Below, in pieces: positions 32,188 to 41,225 of a stretch of DNA of 64,000 bases. Source of the DNA: XBB1006 sp051877515. GTDB taxonomy: Bacteria > Bacillota > Clostridia > Lachnospirales > Lachnospiraceae. Where the stretch lies: NCBI GenBank assembly GCA_051877515.1, contig JBJEIY010000017.1, forward strand, positions 62,001 through 126,000. The letters are read 5' to 3'. The number at the start of each line of letters is the position of its first letter. Position 1 is the stretch's first letter. Below the pieces are notes generated by a model. That model did no database searches and was not told the origin of the DNA. It was given only the letters and a program-made list of their open reading frames with translations. Made by a program: the position numbers and the translations under genes.

Positions 32188-35007
32188 GTGACGAACCGAA
32201 AAATGAAAAAGATTTTTAATATCATTTTATCTATACTAGTTCTGATCAGTTTAGGTCTTGGCGCAATTCCCGTGCAGGTCGTAGCAGAAAGCGGGGATGT
32301 GCTGCGTGTCGCGTGTCATCCGGCAAAAGGGTTTTTTGAATATGACCCGGATGGGGATGTACATGGTTATGGTGTAGATGTTCTGGAAAAAATATCCCAA
32401 TACAGCAATGTTCAATTTGAGTATGTAGAAGCATCCTCCCGGGAGACAGCCAAAGAAATGGTGTCAGACGGAAGGGCTGATTTATGCCTTCCGGTGGCAG
32501 GACTGAATCTTGAGACGGAAAAAGAGGAGCTTTCCATTAGCAAACTGGGTATTCTGGATTACTGTCATGTGCTGATGACTACCGAAGATCGTAAAGATTT
32601 AAACTATGAAGATAAGGACAGCTTTCCGGAGCTTAAGGTGGGAATATCCCGGGATCTGGCAGAGGAACTGCCGGTTACGGATTATTTACAGGAATTAAAT
32701 ATCACGGAAGATAATCTGGTGTTTTTTGATGGATACAATCAGTGCAAACGTGCACTGAAAGAACAGAAACTGGATGCAGTGATCACCGGTATCATGGATT
32801 ATGATGTGGGATACAGGATCCTCAGCCGGTTTTGTTATCAGTCCGGTTATATCTGTGCCAGAAAAGGTTCGCCCTGTATGAAAAAACTGGATGAAGCCAT
32901 CGGCCAGATTAACTTGGCGGAACCTACATTTTTCTATGAGACTTATATCCTGTATTATCCGGAGAGTGGGACGATTCCGTTGACCAAAGAGGAGCAGGAA
33001 TATCTGAATGATATCGAGGGGATTACCTTTAGTTTTGTAGATGATCAGGGATATTTAAGCCGGCTGGAAAAGGACGGGTATAAAGGTGTGCTGCCTGAAC
33101 TGGCAAAGCTGATCTGTGCCCGGCTGGGAGTGGCTTACAGAACAAACATTTTTTCTCCGGAAGAGTTAAAAGCCTCTCTGGATGGAGTTGGAGAAACGAC
33201 GGACCGGCGTTCTGAGTTTTTCCGTTTTTTGAATAGTCAGGGTGTGGATGTATGGATGGATCAGCCATACCAAGGCGGAAAAAAGAGTGCAGGAGATATT
33301 CTGACCACGAGTCCTTATTTCACAAAGAATTATTATCTGATCACGCCCAAGGGGAAAGAGGTTGACAGAACTACAGCCAGGGCTGCGGTAGTGAAAGGAG
33401 ATCCCTGTTCGGAGGATCTGTATGCCGGTATTTCGGAAGAGCAGATTGTCGTGTGCCGTAATTTTGAAGAATGTTTTGAAACGATGCGGCAGGAGAAGGC
33501 GGATTATACCATTGTGGATTCACTGACGGCGGAGTACTATCTGGCAAATTACCGAAATACAGGATTGACTACGAAACTGCTGGATTATACCAGTAAAAGC
33601 TGTATGGCATTAACGGATTCGGACAATGCCATACTGGCATCTATTCTGTCAAAAACACTGGCGGGTATCTCACAGGACAGGATCCGTGCCATCTGTACCG
33701 GTGAGACTGCACAACAGCCACAGCAAAGTAAATTTCTGAAATTAGTTTACGATAACCCCACAGAGAGTATTACCATACAGATTATGGTCTTTGTTATTGG
33801 CATGATCATTCTTGTTTTAGTTTTTCGTGTGTACCAGAGCGAACAGGAAAATGAAATCCTGAAGCGGTCTGCGGATGCCAAAATGGATTTTTTGTCCCGC
33901 ATGAGTCACGATATCCGTACCCCTATGAATGCGGTATTGGGAATGACATATCTGGCCCAAAAGGAGGAGAATGTACCCGCTGCGGTAGAAACCTATCTGA
34001 ATAAGATCGAAGCCTCCGGAAAGTATCTGCTGGGGCTGTTAAATGATATCCTGGATATGTCTAAAATAGAAAACGGAAAGATAGAGATTCAGGAAGCGCC
34101 TGTCCGGGTGGATGAGATCCGGGATTCCCTTATGCCGATTTTTGAGACCATGGCAAAAGAAAAGGGTGTGAAGATCATTACGGATTTTGAAAGCACGCAG
34201 GGTAGCGTGGTGATCATGGATAAGTTACATACCATGCAGATCTACAGTAACCTGATGAGCAATGCCATAAAATTTTCCAATCCAGGAGGAACGGTATACT
34301 GGAAAAATGAGTATCACCCCATGAAGGACGACAGGGTGCGTCTGGAGGCAGTCATCCGTGATGAAGGCTGCGGAATGAGTGAGAGCTTTTTGAAGAAGCT
34401 GTTCCTTCCCTTTGAACGGGAGAATCAGCCCGGTAACGAGCAGAGTGAAGGAACCGGACTGGGACTTTCCATTGTAAAGAGTCTTGTGGAGCGAATGGGA
34501 GGAGAGATTTCCGTTGAGAGTAAGCTGGGAGAGGGTACCACATTTACCGTGGTGATGTACCGGCAACTGGTAAGCCGGAACAGAAACATTTCACAAGCGG
34601 ATAAATCACAGGATGAGGATGCATGTTTTATCGGTAAAAAAGTGTTGGTTGTGGAAGACCAGCATACGAATATGGAGATCATCCGCCAGATATTGCAGCG
34701 TAAGGGTATGGAAATCGTGGCTGCGGAGAATGGCAGGAAGGCACTGGATGTTTTTGCAGACAGTAAAGAGGGCGAATTTCAGCTCATACTGATGGATATC
34801 CGGATGCCGGAGATGGATGGTATTGAGGCAACCAGGCAGATCCGGGCACTGGAACGTGAGGATGCGAAGAGTATCCCCATCATTGCCATGACTGCCAATG
34901 CCTACGACGAAGACAGGGAAGCAACCAGACAGGCAGGAATGAATGAACATCTTGCAAAACCTGTGGATCCACGGATTCTGTTTGATACAATAAAAAAATT
35001 TATATAA
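32188..35007 (+). CDS. Hybrid histidine kinase with two extracellular solute-binding domains
   Basis: Membrane sensor of 939 residues. After a signal anchor (IILSILVLISLGLGAIPVQV) come two SBP_bac_3-like modules at about 30-260 and 275-515, a transmembrane helix near 529-550 (IMVFVIGMIILVLVFRVY) and a kinase core. The core has His574 in FLSRMSHDIRTPMNAVLG, an N-box with SNLMSNAIKFS, and GTGLGLSIVKSL. A receiver domain has Asp870 in LILMDIRMPEMDG. It likely senses small solutes such as amino acids. The start is read as GTG at 32188 after AGGAA; an ATG at 32203 is possible. No response regulator gene adjoins it. Confidence 0.88.
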   Translation: MTNRKMKKIFNIILSILVLISLGLGAIPVQVVAESGDVLRVACHPAKGFFEYDPDGDVHGYGVDVLEKISQYSNVQFEYVEASSRETAKEMVSDGRADLCLPVAGLNLETEKEELSISKLGILDYCHVLMTTEDRKDLNYEDKDSFPELKVGISRDLAEELPVTDYLQELNITEDNLVFFDGYNQCKRALKEQKLDAVITGIMDYDVGYRILSRFCYQSGYICARKGSPCMKKLDEAIGQINLAEPTFFYETYILYYPESGTIPLTKEEQEYLNDIEGITFSFVDDQGYLSRLEKDGYKGVLPELAKLICARLGVAYRTNIFSPEELKASLDGVGETTDRRSEFFRFLNSQGVDVWMDQPYQGGKKSAGDILTTSPYFTKNYYLITPKGKEVDRTTARAAVVKGDPCSEDLYAGISEEQIVVCRNFEECFETMRQEKADYTIVDSLTAEYYLANYRNTGLTTKLLDYTSKSCMALTDSDNAILASILSKTLAGISQDRIRAICTGETAQQPQQSKFLKLVYDNPTESITIQIMVFVIGMIILVLVFRVYQSEQENEILKRSADAKMDFLSRMSHDIRTPMNAVLGMTYLAQKEENVPAAVETYLNKIEASGKYLLGLLNDILDMSKIENGKIEIQEAPVRVDEIRDSLMPIFETMAKEKGVKIITDFESTQGSVVIMDKLHTMQIYSNLMSNAIKFSNPGGTVYWKNEYHPMKDDRVRLEAVIRDEGCGMSESFLKKLFLPFERENQPGNEQSEGTGLGLSIVKSLVERMGGEISVESKLGEGTTFTVVMYRQLVSRNRNISQADKSQDEDACFIGKKVLVVEDQHTNMEIIRQILQRKGMEIVAAENGRKALDVFADSKEGEFQLILMDIRMPEMDGIEATRQIRALEREDAKSIPIIAMTANAYDEDREATRQAGMNEHLAKPVDPRILFDTIKKFI

Positions 35008-35103
35008 TAAGTAAAATATCGTCCGGAGAACATAGAATTGACACGATAAGGTGTTAGTATAAATTTATCATTTTAAGATTGGCTAGAGAAAGGAAGGTTC
35101 GAT

Positions 35104-36594
35104 ATGGAGAAAGCCTTTTTTGCAGGCATATATTTTGGGGCATCCATTGTGTTGGCAGTGTATCTGTATCGTGCAATGATGAAGAAAGATGAACTGGGAA
35201 GGAGTCTGACCAAGGTTTTATTTGTTGGATTTGTTGCGGTTTTCTCTTATACGATCTATTTATGTTCCAATAATTATTATGTCATGTCTGTGTGTAATAG
35301 TCTGGTGTTTGTGTGTATTGACTGGGATCTGTTTTTCCTGATTGAGTTCTGTCTGCTGTTTACCTCCAATCGGGATATGGTCCGGCGAACATACCGGTAT
35401 GGAGTACTTCTGCTGAGCGCAGACAGTTTACACCTTTTGTTAAATCCGTTTTTTGAGCAGAGTATCGGCTATGATGTGATCAGTAAGGGAAGAGAAGTGT
35501 ATCTGGTTTTCCGTCCACATCTTCTTTTCCAAATCCATCTGGGGATCTGTTATGTCATGGTGGCTGTGATCGGATTTATCCTTTTGGAAAAAAGTCTAAA
35601 GGTGGCACGGTTATACCGGGTGCGCTATTCTGTTTTTTTGGCTGCATTTTTCGCGGTGATCCTGTTTAATGTGATCTTCCTGCTGATGGGCGGAAGGATT
35701 GATTTTTCCATCATAGCTTATGCGGTGCTGGGGTGTTTTCTGTATTTCTATGTATTTGACTATAAAGGGAAAGCAGCAGCCAATGCCACAAAAGCCTATT
35801 TTGTTGAGGAAATGAATAATCCCATTGTGTTGTTTGATTATGAAGGCCGGTTGCTGATGAGTAATCGCAGGGCCAGGGAATTGTTTGGTGTGCAGGAGGG
35901 AGACGGATTATCGGATTTTTTGCGGGAGAATTCCTATCTGGACTTAAACGGGGAAGAAGAGCAGGTCTTTGAAACCAGCTTTGTATGTAAGGATGTAGTA
36001 TATTATTTTCAGATCCAGTATAAGTACCTGAAGGATAATAAAGAGCGTGCCATTGGTTCTGTTTTTGTGTACAATGATATCACAGAGAAAAAGCGGGCAT
36101 TGATCCAGATGGAATACAATGCCACCCATGATATCCTTACGGGAACATATAACCGGAATTATATATCTTTATTCAAGAAAGAGATGGAAGAAAAAAAGAC
36201 CTACCCGATCTGGGGTGGAGTATATAACATTAGCGGGATGCATGTGATCAACCGGGAATATGGTACGGAAATGGGAGATAAGGTTCTGCGCCGCATGGCC
36301 TGGGTGCTACAGCAGATGTCCCGGGTAACGGATTACCTGATCCGGGTTGACGGCGGTGAAATGCTTTTACTCCTTCCGGGAACCGCAGAGCAGAAAGCCA
36401 AAGATCTTTTTGAGAAAATTGAACGGCGGTTCGCCTGCTTTGATGTGGATGGAATCGTTCTAAACGTGGATTTTTCCTGTTTTTGTATTGAGGATATCCG
36501 GGAATTTGATAAAGCGTATGAGGAAGCTCATAATGCGAATGCAAGAAGAAAAAGAAGGACAGAAGAGGAGAATGCCTCTTCTATGAAGATGTAA
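35104..36594 (+). CDS. Membrane PAS-GGDEF protein with degenerate GGDEF motif
   Basis: The 496-residue protein has about seven hydrophobic N-terminal segments (to residue 220), a PAS domain (about 230-325, NNPIVLFDYEGRLLMSNRRA) and a C-terminal GGDEF-like domain (ATHDILTGTYNRNYISLFKK). The catalytic loop, expected as R-x-GGDEF, reads RVDGGEMLLLLP with DGGEM at 416-420, so the nucleotide and metal site is altered. The domain is also short after that point. It is probably not an active diguanylate cyclase and may act as a GTP or c-di-GMP sensor or scaffold (inference). GAAAGGAAGG precedes the ATG. It ends four bases before the MATE gene. Confidence 0.85.
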   Translation: MEKAFFAGIYFGASIVLAVYLYRAMMKKDELGRSLTKVLFVGFVAVFSYTIYLCSNNYYVMSVCNSLVFVCIDWDLFFLIEFCLLFTSNRDMVRRTYRYGVLLLSADSLHLLLNPFFEQSIGYDVISKGREVYLVFRPHLLFQIHLGICYVMVAVIGFILLEKSLKVARLYRVRYSVFLAAFFAVILFNVIFLLMGGRIDFSIIAYAVLGCFLYFYVFDYKGKAAANATKAYFVEEMNNPIVLFDYEGRLLMSNRRARELFGVQEGDGLSDFLRENSYLDLNGEEEQVFETSFVCKDVVYYFQIQYKYLKDNKERAIGSVFVYNDITEKKRALIQMEYNATHDILTGTYNRNYISLFKKEMEEKKTYPIWGGVYNISGMHVINREYGTEMGDKVLRRMAWVLQQMSRVTDYLIRVDGGEMLLLLPGTAEQKAKDLFEKIERRFACFDVDGIVLNVDFSCFCIEDIREFDKAYEEAHNANARRKRRTEEENASSMKM

Positions 36595-36598
36595 ACGT

Positions 36599-37972
36599 AT
36601 GAAATATGAAGAAGGAAAAGGGGGAAATCCCCTGGAGAAAAAACCGGTCCGCACATTGCTTTGGCAGTTTGCGGTACCAAGTGTGATAGCCATGCTGGTC
36701 AGCTCGTTGTACAACATAGTTGACCAGTTCTTTATTGGACGGAGTGTGGGAGAGCTGGGAAATGCAGCTACTAACATCGTATTTCCACTGACCATTTCCT
36801 GTATCGCAGTTGCACTGCTTTTGGGAATTGGTGGGGCAAGTGCATTTAATATTTCACAGGGAGAAGGAAAAACGGAGCTTTCCGTTTTTTATCTTGGTAA
36901 TGCAGCGGCAGTCATGATCATCCTTGGATGTGTCCTGCTTGCTGTAACAGAACTTTGTCTGACAAACCTGTTACACTTTTTTGGCTCTCCCGAGGAAGTA
37001 TTGCCGCTGGCTGCGGTATATACGCGGATCGTGGCACTGGGATTTCCTTTTGCCATCATTGCAGCCGGTGGAGGTCATCTGATCCGTGCAGATGGCAGGC
37101 CAAAGATGACTATGGTGGTGAACATTGTGGGAGCAGTCATCAATGTGGTGCTGGATGCATTGTTTGTGTTCGGATTTCATTGGGGAATGGCAGGGGCAGC
37201 CTGGGCAACGGTGATCGGTCAGGTGATTTCCGGTGTCATGGCAATGTATTGTATTGTCCATGCCAGAACGGCTGTGATGAAAGGAGAGTATTTTATTCCG
37301 AAGAAAGAATACCTGCTCCGTGTCATGAGTCTGGGTACGGCACCCTGTACCAACCAGCTGGCAATGATGGTGGTACAGATCGTGATGAACAAATCCCTGA
37401 AGCATTATGGAACAATGTCTGAATATGGTGCAGCGATTCCCATAGCCTGTGCAGGCATCATCAGTAAGGTGAATCAGGTGTTTTTTGCATTTATCATTGG
37501 AATTTCCCAGGGTCTGCAACCGATTGTCAGTTTCAATTACGGTGCAGGACAGTATAAGAGGGTGAAAGAGGCCATGTTGCTGGCTATCAAGGTGGGATTT
37601 GGTTTGTCCGTTGTGGCATTTGCCATGTTCCAATTGATTCCTCGCCAGATCATCGCTATATTCGGATCAGGAAGTGAAGCATACTTCCGGTTTGCGATCT
37701 CTTATTTCAGGATCTTTTTATTCTTTACCTTCCTGAATTTTCTGCAGCCGATTACTGCCAACTTGTTTACGGCCATCGGAAAACCCAAAGTGGGCATGTT
37801 CCTGTCTCTGACAAGACAGATTCTTTATCTGCTTCCTCTGATGGTGATACTGCCTGTTTTCATGGGGATTTCCGGTATTATGTATTCCGGTGCCATAGCG
37901 GATTTCATGGCGGGGGTTACAACCCTGTTCCTTCTGATCAGGGAACTTAGGCAGGAAAAGTATCTGAAATAG
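36599..37972 (+). CDS. MATE family efflux transporter
   Basis: Multidrug/toxin or metabolite exporter of 457 residues with about twelve hydrophobic segments, driven by Na+ or H+ gradients. The N-terminal pattern LLWQFAVPSVIAMLVSSLYN then IVDQFFIGRSVGELGNAATN is typical of the clostridial MATE branch. The half repeat recurs at about 240-310 (MSLGTAPCTNQLAMMVVQIV and FAFIIGISQGLQPIVSFNYG). It follows the degenerate GGDEF gene by four bases with only a weak ribosome binding site, which suggests coupled expression. The substrate is unknown. A strong terminator follows. Confidence 0.92.
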   Translation: MKYEEGKGGNPLEKKPVRTLLWQFAVPSVIAMLVSSLYNIVDQFFIGRSVGELGNAATNIVFPLTISCIAVALLLGIGGASAFNISQGEGKTELSVFYLGNAAAVMIILGCVLLAVTELCLTNLLHFFGSPEEVLPLAAVYTRIVALGFPFAIIAAGGGHLIRADGRPKMTMVVNIVGAVINVVLDALFVFGFHWGMAGAAWATVIGQVISGVMAMYCIVHARTAVMKGEYFIPKKEYLLRVMSLGTAPCTNQLAMMVVQIVMNKSLKHYGTMSEYGAAIPIACAGIISKVNQVFFAFIIGISQGLQPIVSFNYGAGQYKRVKEAMLLAIKVGFGLSVVAFAMFQLIPRQIIAIFGSGSEAYFRFAISYFRIFLFFTFLNFLQPITANLFTAIGKPKVGMFLSLTRQILYLLPLMVILPVFMGISGIMYSGAIADFMAGVTTLFLLIRELRQEKYLK

Positions 37973-37997
37973 GATGTAGCCTTATTTAGGATGGATT

Positions 37998-38040
37998 AAA
38001 AAAGCAGCTTTGTGCCAATGTGGGCACGAAGCTGCTTTTT
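37998..38040. terminator. Bidirectional terminator between MATE and ThrE-like genes
   Basis: AAAAAGCAGCTT-T-GTGCC and GGCAC-G-AAGCTGCTTTTT pair over about 17 bases with one internal mismatch around a small loop. T-rich tails lie on both sides, so it can end transcription of both convergent genes. Confidence 0.88.
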
Positions 38041-38061
38041 GATGAAAGGAATCTCTTATTA

Positions 38062-39288
38062 TTATTTTGCAAAAATGCTGTTTTTATACAAATCGCTGGT
38101 ATAACGCATGATGGCATCAAAGACCAGAAATCCCAAAGCAATGCCAAGACAGGTTTCCAGTAAAACGACGGTTTCGCTTCGCAGCAGCGCAGAGTCGTTT
38201 CTGGTCACTGCATACATCATATAGTAAAGGTTCGGTCCGGGGATCAAAGGGATCACCGTGGAACTTAAAAATACCGTGGAAGGCATCTTTTTTACCCTGG
38301 CCATTACATAGGCAAAGGCAGCTACAAAACAGGCACCCACTAAGGTGGAAATAAAATTATTGAAACCAAAGAAAGTGTTGCAAACAGCATAGATCAGCCA
38401 GGTCACAAGACTTCCGATTCCACAGAAAGCAATGCAGTTTCTGGGAACATTGAACCAAAGGGCAAATCCGGTACCGGCTAATCCACAGGTGATCACCTGG
38501 GCAGGGATAGATGGATTCAGGATCATGCCCACATCATGTCCGTTCAGAACCATCATGCCAAGGGCAATACCGCAGGCGATTCCGGCAGCACCCATGATGG
38601 AGCCCAGGATATTCTGAATTCCGGAAAGGATATCCCGCTGGAGCATATCCCGGATTCCGTTGGTAGTGCTTAAGGCACTGATCAGCATCATGACAATTCC
38701 GTCTGTAATGCTTTCCGGGTGGGCATTGGGATAGAAATCCACCACAAACAGGATAAACAATTCTGAAATGCAGGCCAGGATCAGATTATAAATAAAACCA
38801 TTGCTTTCTTTTTTGGCAAGCTGCATGCCGCCCAGGGCAATGAACACGGAAACAATACAGCCTATGATGCAGTCAATGAAACCGCCTCCGAAAAATACAG
38901 TGAAACCGCCGCCGCCCAGCATGGCCGCCAAGGCAGTCAGAGCAGGTTTCATAGGTTTCAGTTTGGTTATGGCAATTCTTCTTTCGCGAATCTCTTTTTC
39001 GTCCGGATGATTTTCACATATGTAGCGGCACAGATCGTTCAGTTTGTCTAACTGGGTCAGATCAATGCCGGACTTTCTGATGTGGCAGATCTGGGTAATG
39101 ATCTCGCCGGTTGGCGCTTCTGCAGAAACCTGAATATTAGATGGGATGGCATGGGCGTTGCAATTGCTGAATCCATAGCTCTCCAGCATACGGTACAGAC
39201 TGTCTTCCGTACGGAAGATCTCGGCTCCGGTGCCGACCATCATCTGTCCGATACTCAGGATTTCCTGTATTATTCTTTGGTAATTCAT
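38062..39288 (-). CDS. ThrE-like threonine/serine exporter
   Basis: The 408-residue protein joins a cytoplasmic N-terminal domain of the ThrE/DUF1212 type (IGQMMVGTGAEIFRTEDSLY, HAIPSNIQVSAEAPTGEIIT) with about ten membrane segments, the last five forming the ThrE_2 type half (VPRNCIAFCGIGSLVTWLIY, VIPLIPGPNLYYMMY). In one-protein members both halves are fused, as here; many Firmicutes split them into two genes. Export of threonine or serine is known for the actinobacterial founder and is inferred here. AGGAAGGTG seven bases before the ATG at 39288 fixes the start; in-frame ATGs further upstream fit less well. Confidence 0.9.
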   Translation of the reverse strand: MNYQRIIQEILSIGQMMVGTGAEIFRTEDSLYRMLESYGFSNCNAHAIPSNIQVSAEAPTGEIITQICHIRKSGIDLTQLDKLNDLCRYICENHPDEKEIRERRIAITKLKPMKPALTALAAMLGGGGFTVFFGGGFIDCIIGCIVSVFIALGGMQLAKKESNGFIYNLILACISELFILFVVDFYPNAHPESITDGIVMMLISALSTTNGIRDMLQRDILSGIQNILGSIMGAAGIACGIALGMMVLNGHDVGMILNPSIPAQVITCGLAGTGFALWFNVPRNCIAFCGIGSLVTWLIYAVCNTFFGFNNFISTLVGACFVAAFAYVMARVKKMPSTVFLSSTVIPLIPGPNLYYMMYAVTRNDSALLRSETVVLLETCLGIALGFLVFDAIMRYTSDLYKNSIFAK

Positions 39289-39423
39289 AAGCATGCACCT
39301 TCCTTTCAAAATTCTAGAGAGATTCTATCAAATGCGGCAAAGAATGTAAATAGAAAAGCAATAGAAAGTCTTTATTAATTTAGAGGTTTTCGCTATACTG
39401 TAAGTAATACAAGGAGGAGAAAA

Positions 39424-39993
39424 ATGGATAAGGCAGAGATTCGTAAACAAGGGAAAAAAGGACGCGCTTCGGTTCAGGGAGAAATCCGTAAGGAGTATCA
39501 GAGACGCATCTGTGAAAGGATCCGTGAAAGCGCAGAGTATAAAAGTGCAAAGCGGATACTGACCTATCAGGCTTTTGGTTCAGAGGTATGTATTGACAGG
39601 ATCAATCAATGGGCCATAGAGGATGGAAAGATCCTTGCTTACCCGTATTGTACGGATAAAACAACTATGATCGCCCTGGTACCGGACGGGGAGGACAGCT
39701 GGGGCGAGGATCTGTACGGAATAGAGGTACCGTTGCCCGAGAAATCTACGTTGTTAAAACCGCAGGATATTGATCTGGTTTTGGCACCATTGGTTGCTTT
39801 TGATGCACAGGGAAACCGTACCGGTATGGGAGCAGGAGTATACGACCGCTTTCTTCCCCAATGCACCCGTGCCAGGATTCTGGGTGTGGCTTTCGAAGCC
39901 CAGAAAATGCCTGCGGTACCTACAGATGAACATGATGTGACCCTGAGTGGCGTGGTGACGGAAGAAGCCCGTTATGAGGGAAAAGGAGCATAA
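39424..39993 (+). CDS. 5-formyltetrahydrofolate cyclo-ligase
   Basis: ATP-dependent enzyme that converts 5-formyl-THF to 5,10-methenyl-THF, recycling a folate dead-end. The 189-residue length is normal. Visible are the basic N-terminus (KAEIRKQGKKGRASV, binding ATP phosphates), the DLVLAPLVAFDAQGNRTGMG substrate region and GAGVYDRFLPQ near residue 138, and the late VPTDEHDVTLSGVVTEE. AAGGAGGAG precedes the ATG. It runs directly into the epimerase gene (one base between stop and ATG). It may help one-carbon metabolism fed by the glycine cleavage genes elsewhere in the window. Confidence 0.92.
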   Translation: MDKAEIRKQGKKGRASVQGEIRKEYQRRICERIRESAEYKSAKRILTYQAFGSEVCIDRINQWAIEDGKILAYPYCTDKTTMIALVPDGEDSWGEDLYGIEVPLPEKSTLLKPQDIDLVLAPLVAFDAQGNRTGMGAGVYDRFLPQCTRARILGVAFEAQKMPAVPTDEHDVTLSGVVTEEARYEGKGA

Positions 39994-39994
39994 G

Positions 39995-41080
39995 ATGACG
40001 AAAAAAGAATTCTGGGGAATTGCCGGGGAAAATCAAGAGGTCTTTTACTATACCTTAAAAAATGAATACATGGAAGTCGGGATCACCAATTACGGAGCAA
40101 CACTGGTGGCCATCCGCGTACCGGATAAAAATGGAAAGGTAAGGGACGTCTTATTGGGCTATGACAGCCTGGAAGGATATCAGAATGGAAATTGCTATTT
40201 TGGAGGCCTGGTGGGACGTTGCGCCAACCGGATCGGTAACGGCGAGGTGACGATTCACGGCAAAACCATCCATCTGACACAGAACGAAGGAACCAATCAC
40301 CATCACAGCGCACAACAGTGCACAGCATTTGCGGTCTGGACACAACAGGAAGAGGAAAGCGGCAGGGAGCGTCTTGTGCTGCAATATGTGGACAAAGAAA
40401 AACCGGGTGGATTGCCGGGAAATGTAACCATGAAACTGGTCTACGAGCTTTCGGGACCTTCGCTGCGTCTTGCACTAGAGGCCATCTCTGATCAGGACAC
40501 GATCCTTAATTTTACCACCCACGGTTATTTTCAACTGGACGGACATGGGGCGGGTTCCGTGGAAAAGCAGTGTCTGAAACTCTATGCAGATCACTACACT
40601 CCCATTCAGGAAGGAACCTTCCTGCCTACCGGAGAGGTTCGGGCAGTATCAGGGACCCCCTTTGATTTCAGACAATATTATGAGATCGGAGAACGGATCC
40701 ATGCGAAAGAAGCTACTTTTGCACCGGAAGAACAGCAGCAGCTAAGAATTGGGAAAGGATATGACCACAATTATCTGCTGTCGGAAAAGAAAGATCCGTT
40801 AACCGGACTTCGAAAAGCGGCACAGGCCTATGGCCCTGACAGTGGGATTCATATGACACTGTATACGGATTGCCCCTGCCTGCAGCTGTATACCGGTAAT
40901 TATATTTCCCATCAAAAGGGAAAAGAAGGGGCAGTGTATGAAGAACGGGATGGATTCTGCCTGGAGCCCCAGTATACACCCAATGCCATCAACTTAGAAG
41001 GCTTTGAAAAGCCTCTGGTTCAGGCTGGTGCCCCCTATCATTTTGAGACCGTGTTTCGGTTTGGAGTGACAGGGGAATAA
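39995..41080 (+). CDS. galM: Aldose 1-epimerase (galactose mutarotase)
   Basis: Interconverts alpha and beta anomers of galactose and related sugars. The 361-residue beta-sandwich protein shows the N-terminal YGATLVAIRVPDKNGKVRDV, the substrate-binding GGLVGRCANRIGNGEVTIHG, NEGTNHHHSA (His), TTHGYFQLDGHGAG with the catalytic His near residue 175, and a late CLEPQYTPNAIN that carries the catalytic Glu. AAAAGGAG six bases before the ATG at 39995 sets the start; an upstream in-frame ATG (39974) lies within the preceding gene. No other galactose gene is adjacent, so the pairing with the folate gene seems incidental. Confidence 0.93.
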   Translation: MTKKEFWGIAGENQEVFYYTLKNEYMEVGITNYGATLVAIRVPDKNGKVRDVLLGYDSLEGYQNGNCYFGGLVGRCANRIGNGEVTIHGKTIHLTQNEGTNHHHSAQQCTAFAVWTQQEEESGRERLVLQYVDKEKPGGLPGNVTMKLVYELSGPSLRLALEAISDQDTILNFTTHGYFQLDGHGAGSVEKQCLKLYADHYTPIQEGTFLPTGEVRAVSGTPFDFRQYYEIGERIHAKEATFAPEEQQQLRIGKGYDHNYLLSEKKDPLTGLRKAAQAYGPDSGIHMTLYTDCPCLQLYTGNYISHQKGKEGAVYEERDGFCLEPQYTPNAINLEGFEKPLVQAGAPYHFETVFRFGVTGE

Positions 41081-41126
41081 CAGGCAAAAAAGGGCACTTA
41101 AAGCAGGTAAGAAACAGTGGGAACCC

Positions 41127-41155
41127 TTGATGTTTCAAGGTTTTTATGGTACAAT
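41127..41155 (+). promoter_or_regulatory. Candidate promoter of proC
   Basis: TTGATG at 41127-41132 and TACAAT at 41150-41155 are separated by 17 bases, about 70 bases before the proC start codon. Confidence 0.7.
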
Positions 41156-41225
41156 AACAAAGGATGGGTTTGTAACAGATCGCTTGTAAGAAGCGGATAA
41201 AACACAAAAACGGAGGCAAATAAAA

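Noticed and set aside
35038..35063. Promoter TTGACA/TATAAA before the degenerate GGDEF gene
   Set aside because: The boxes are only 14 bases apart, too close for a normal sigma-A promoter; left out of the features.
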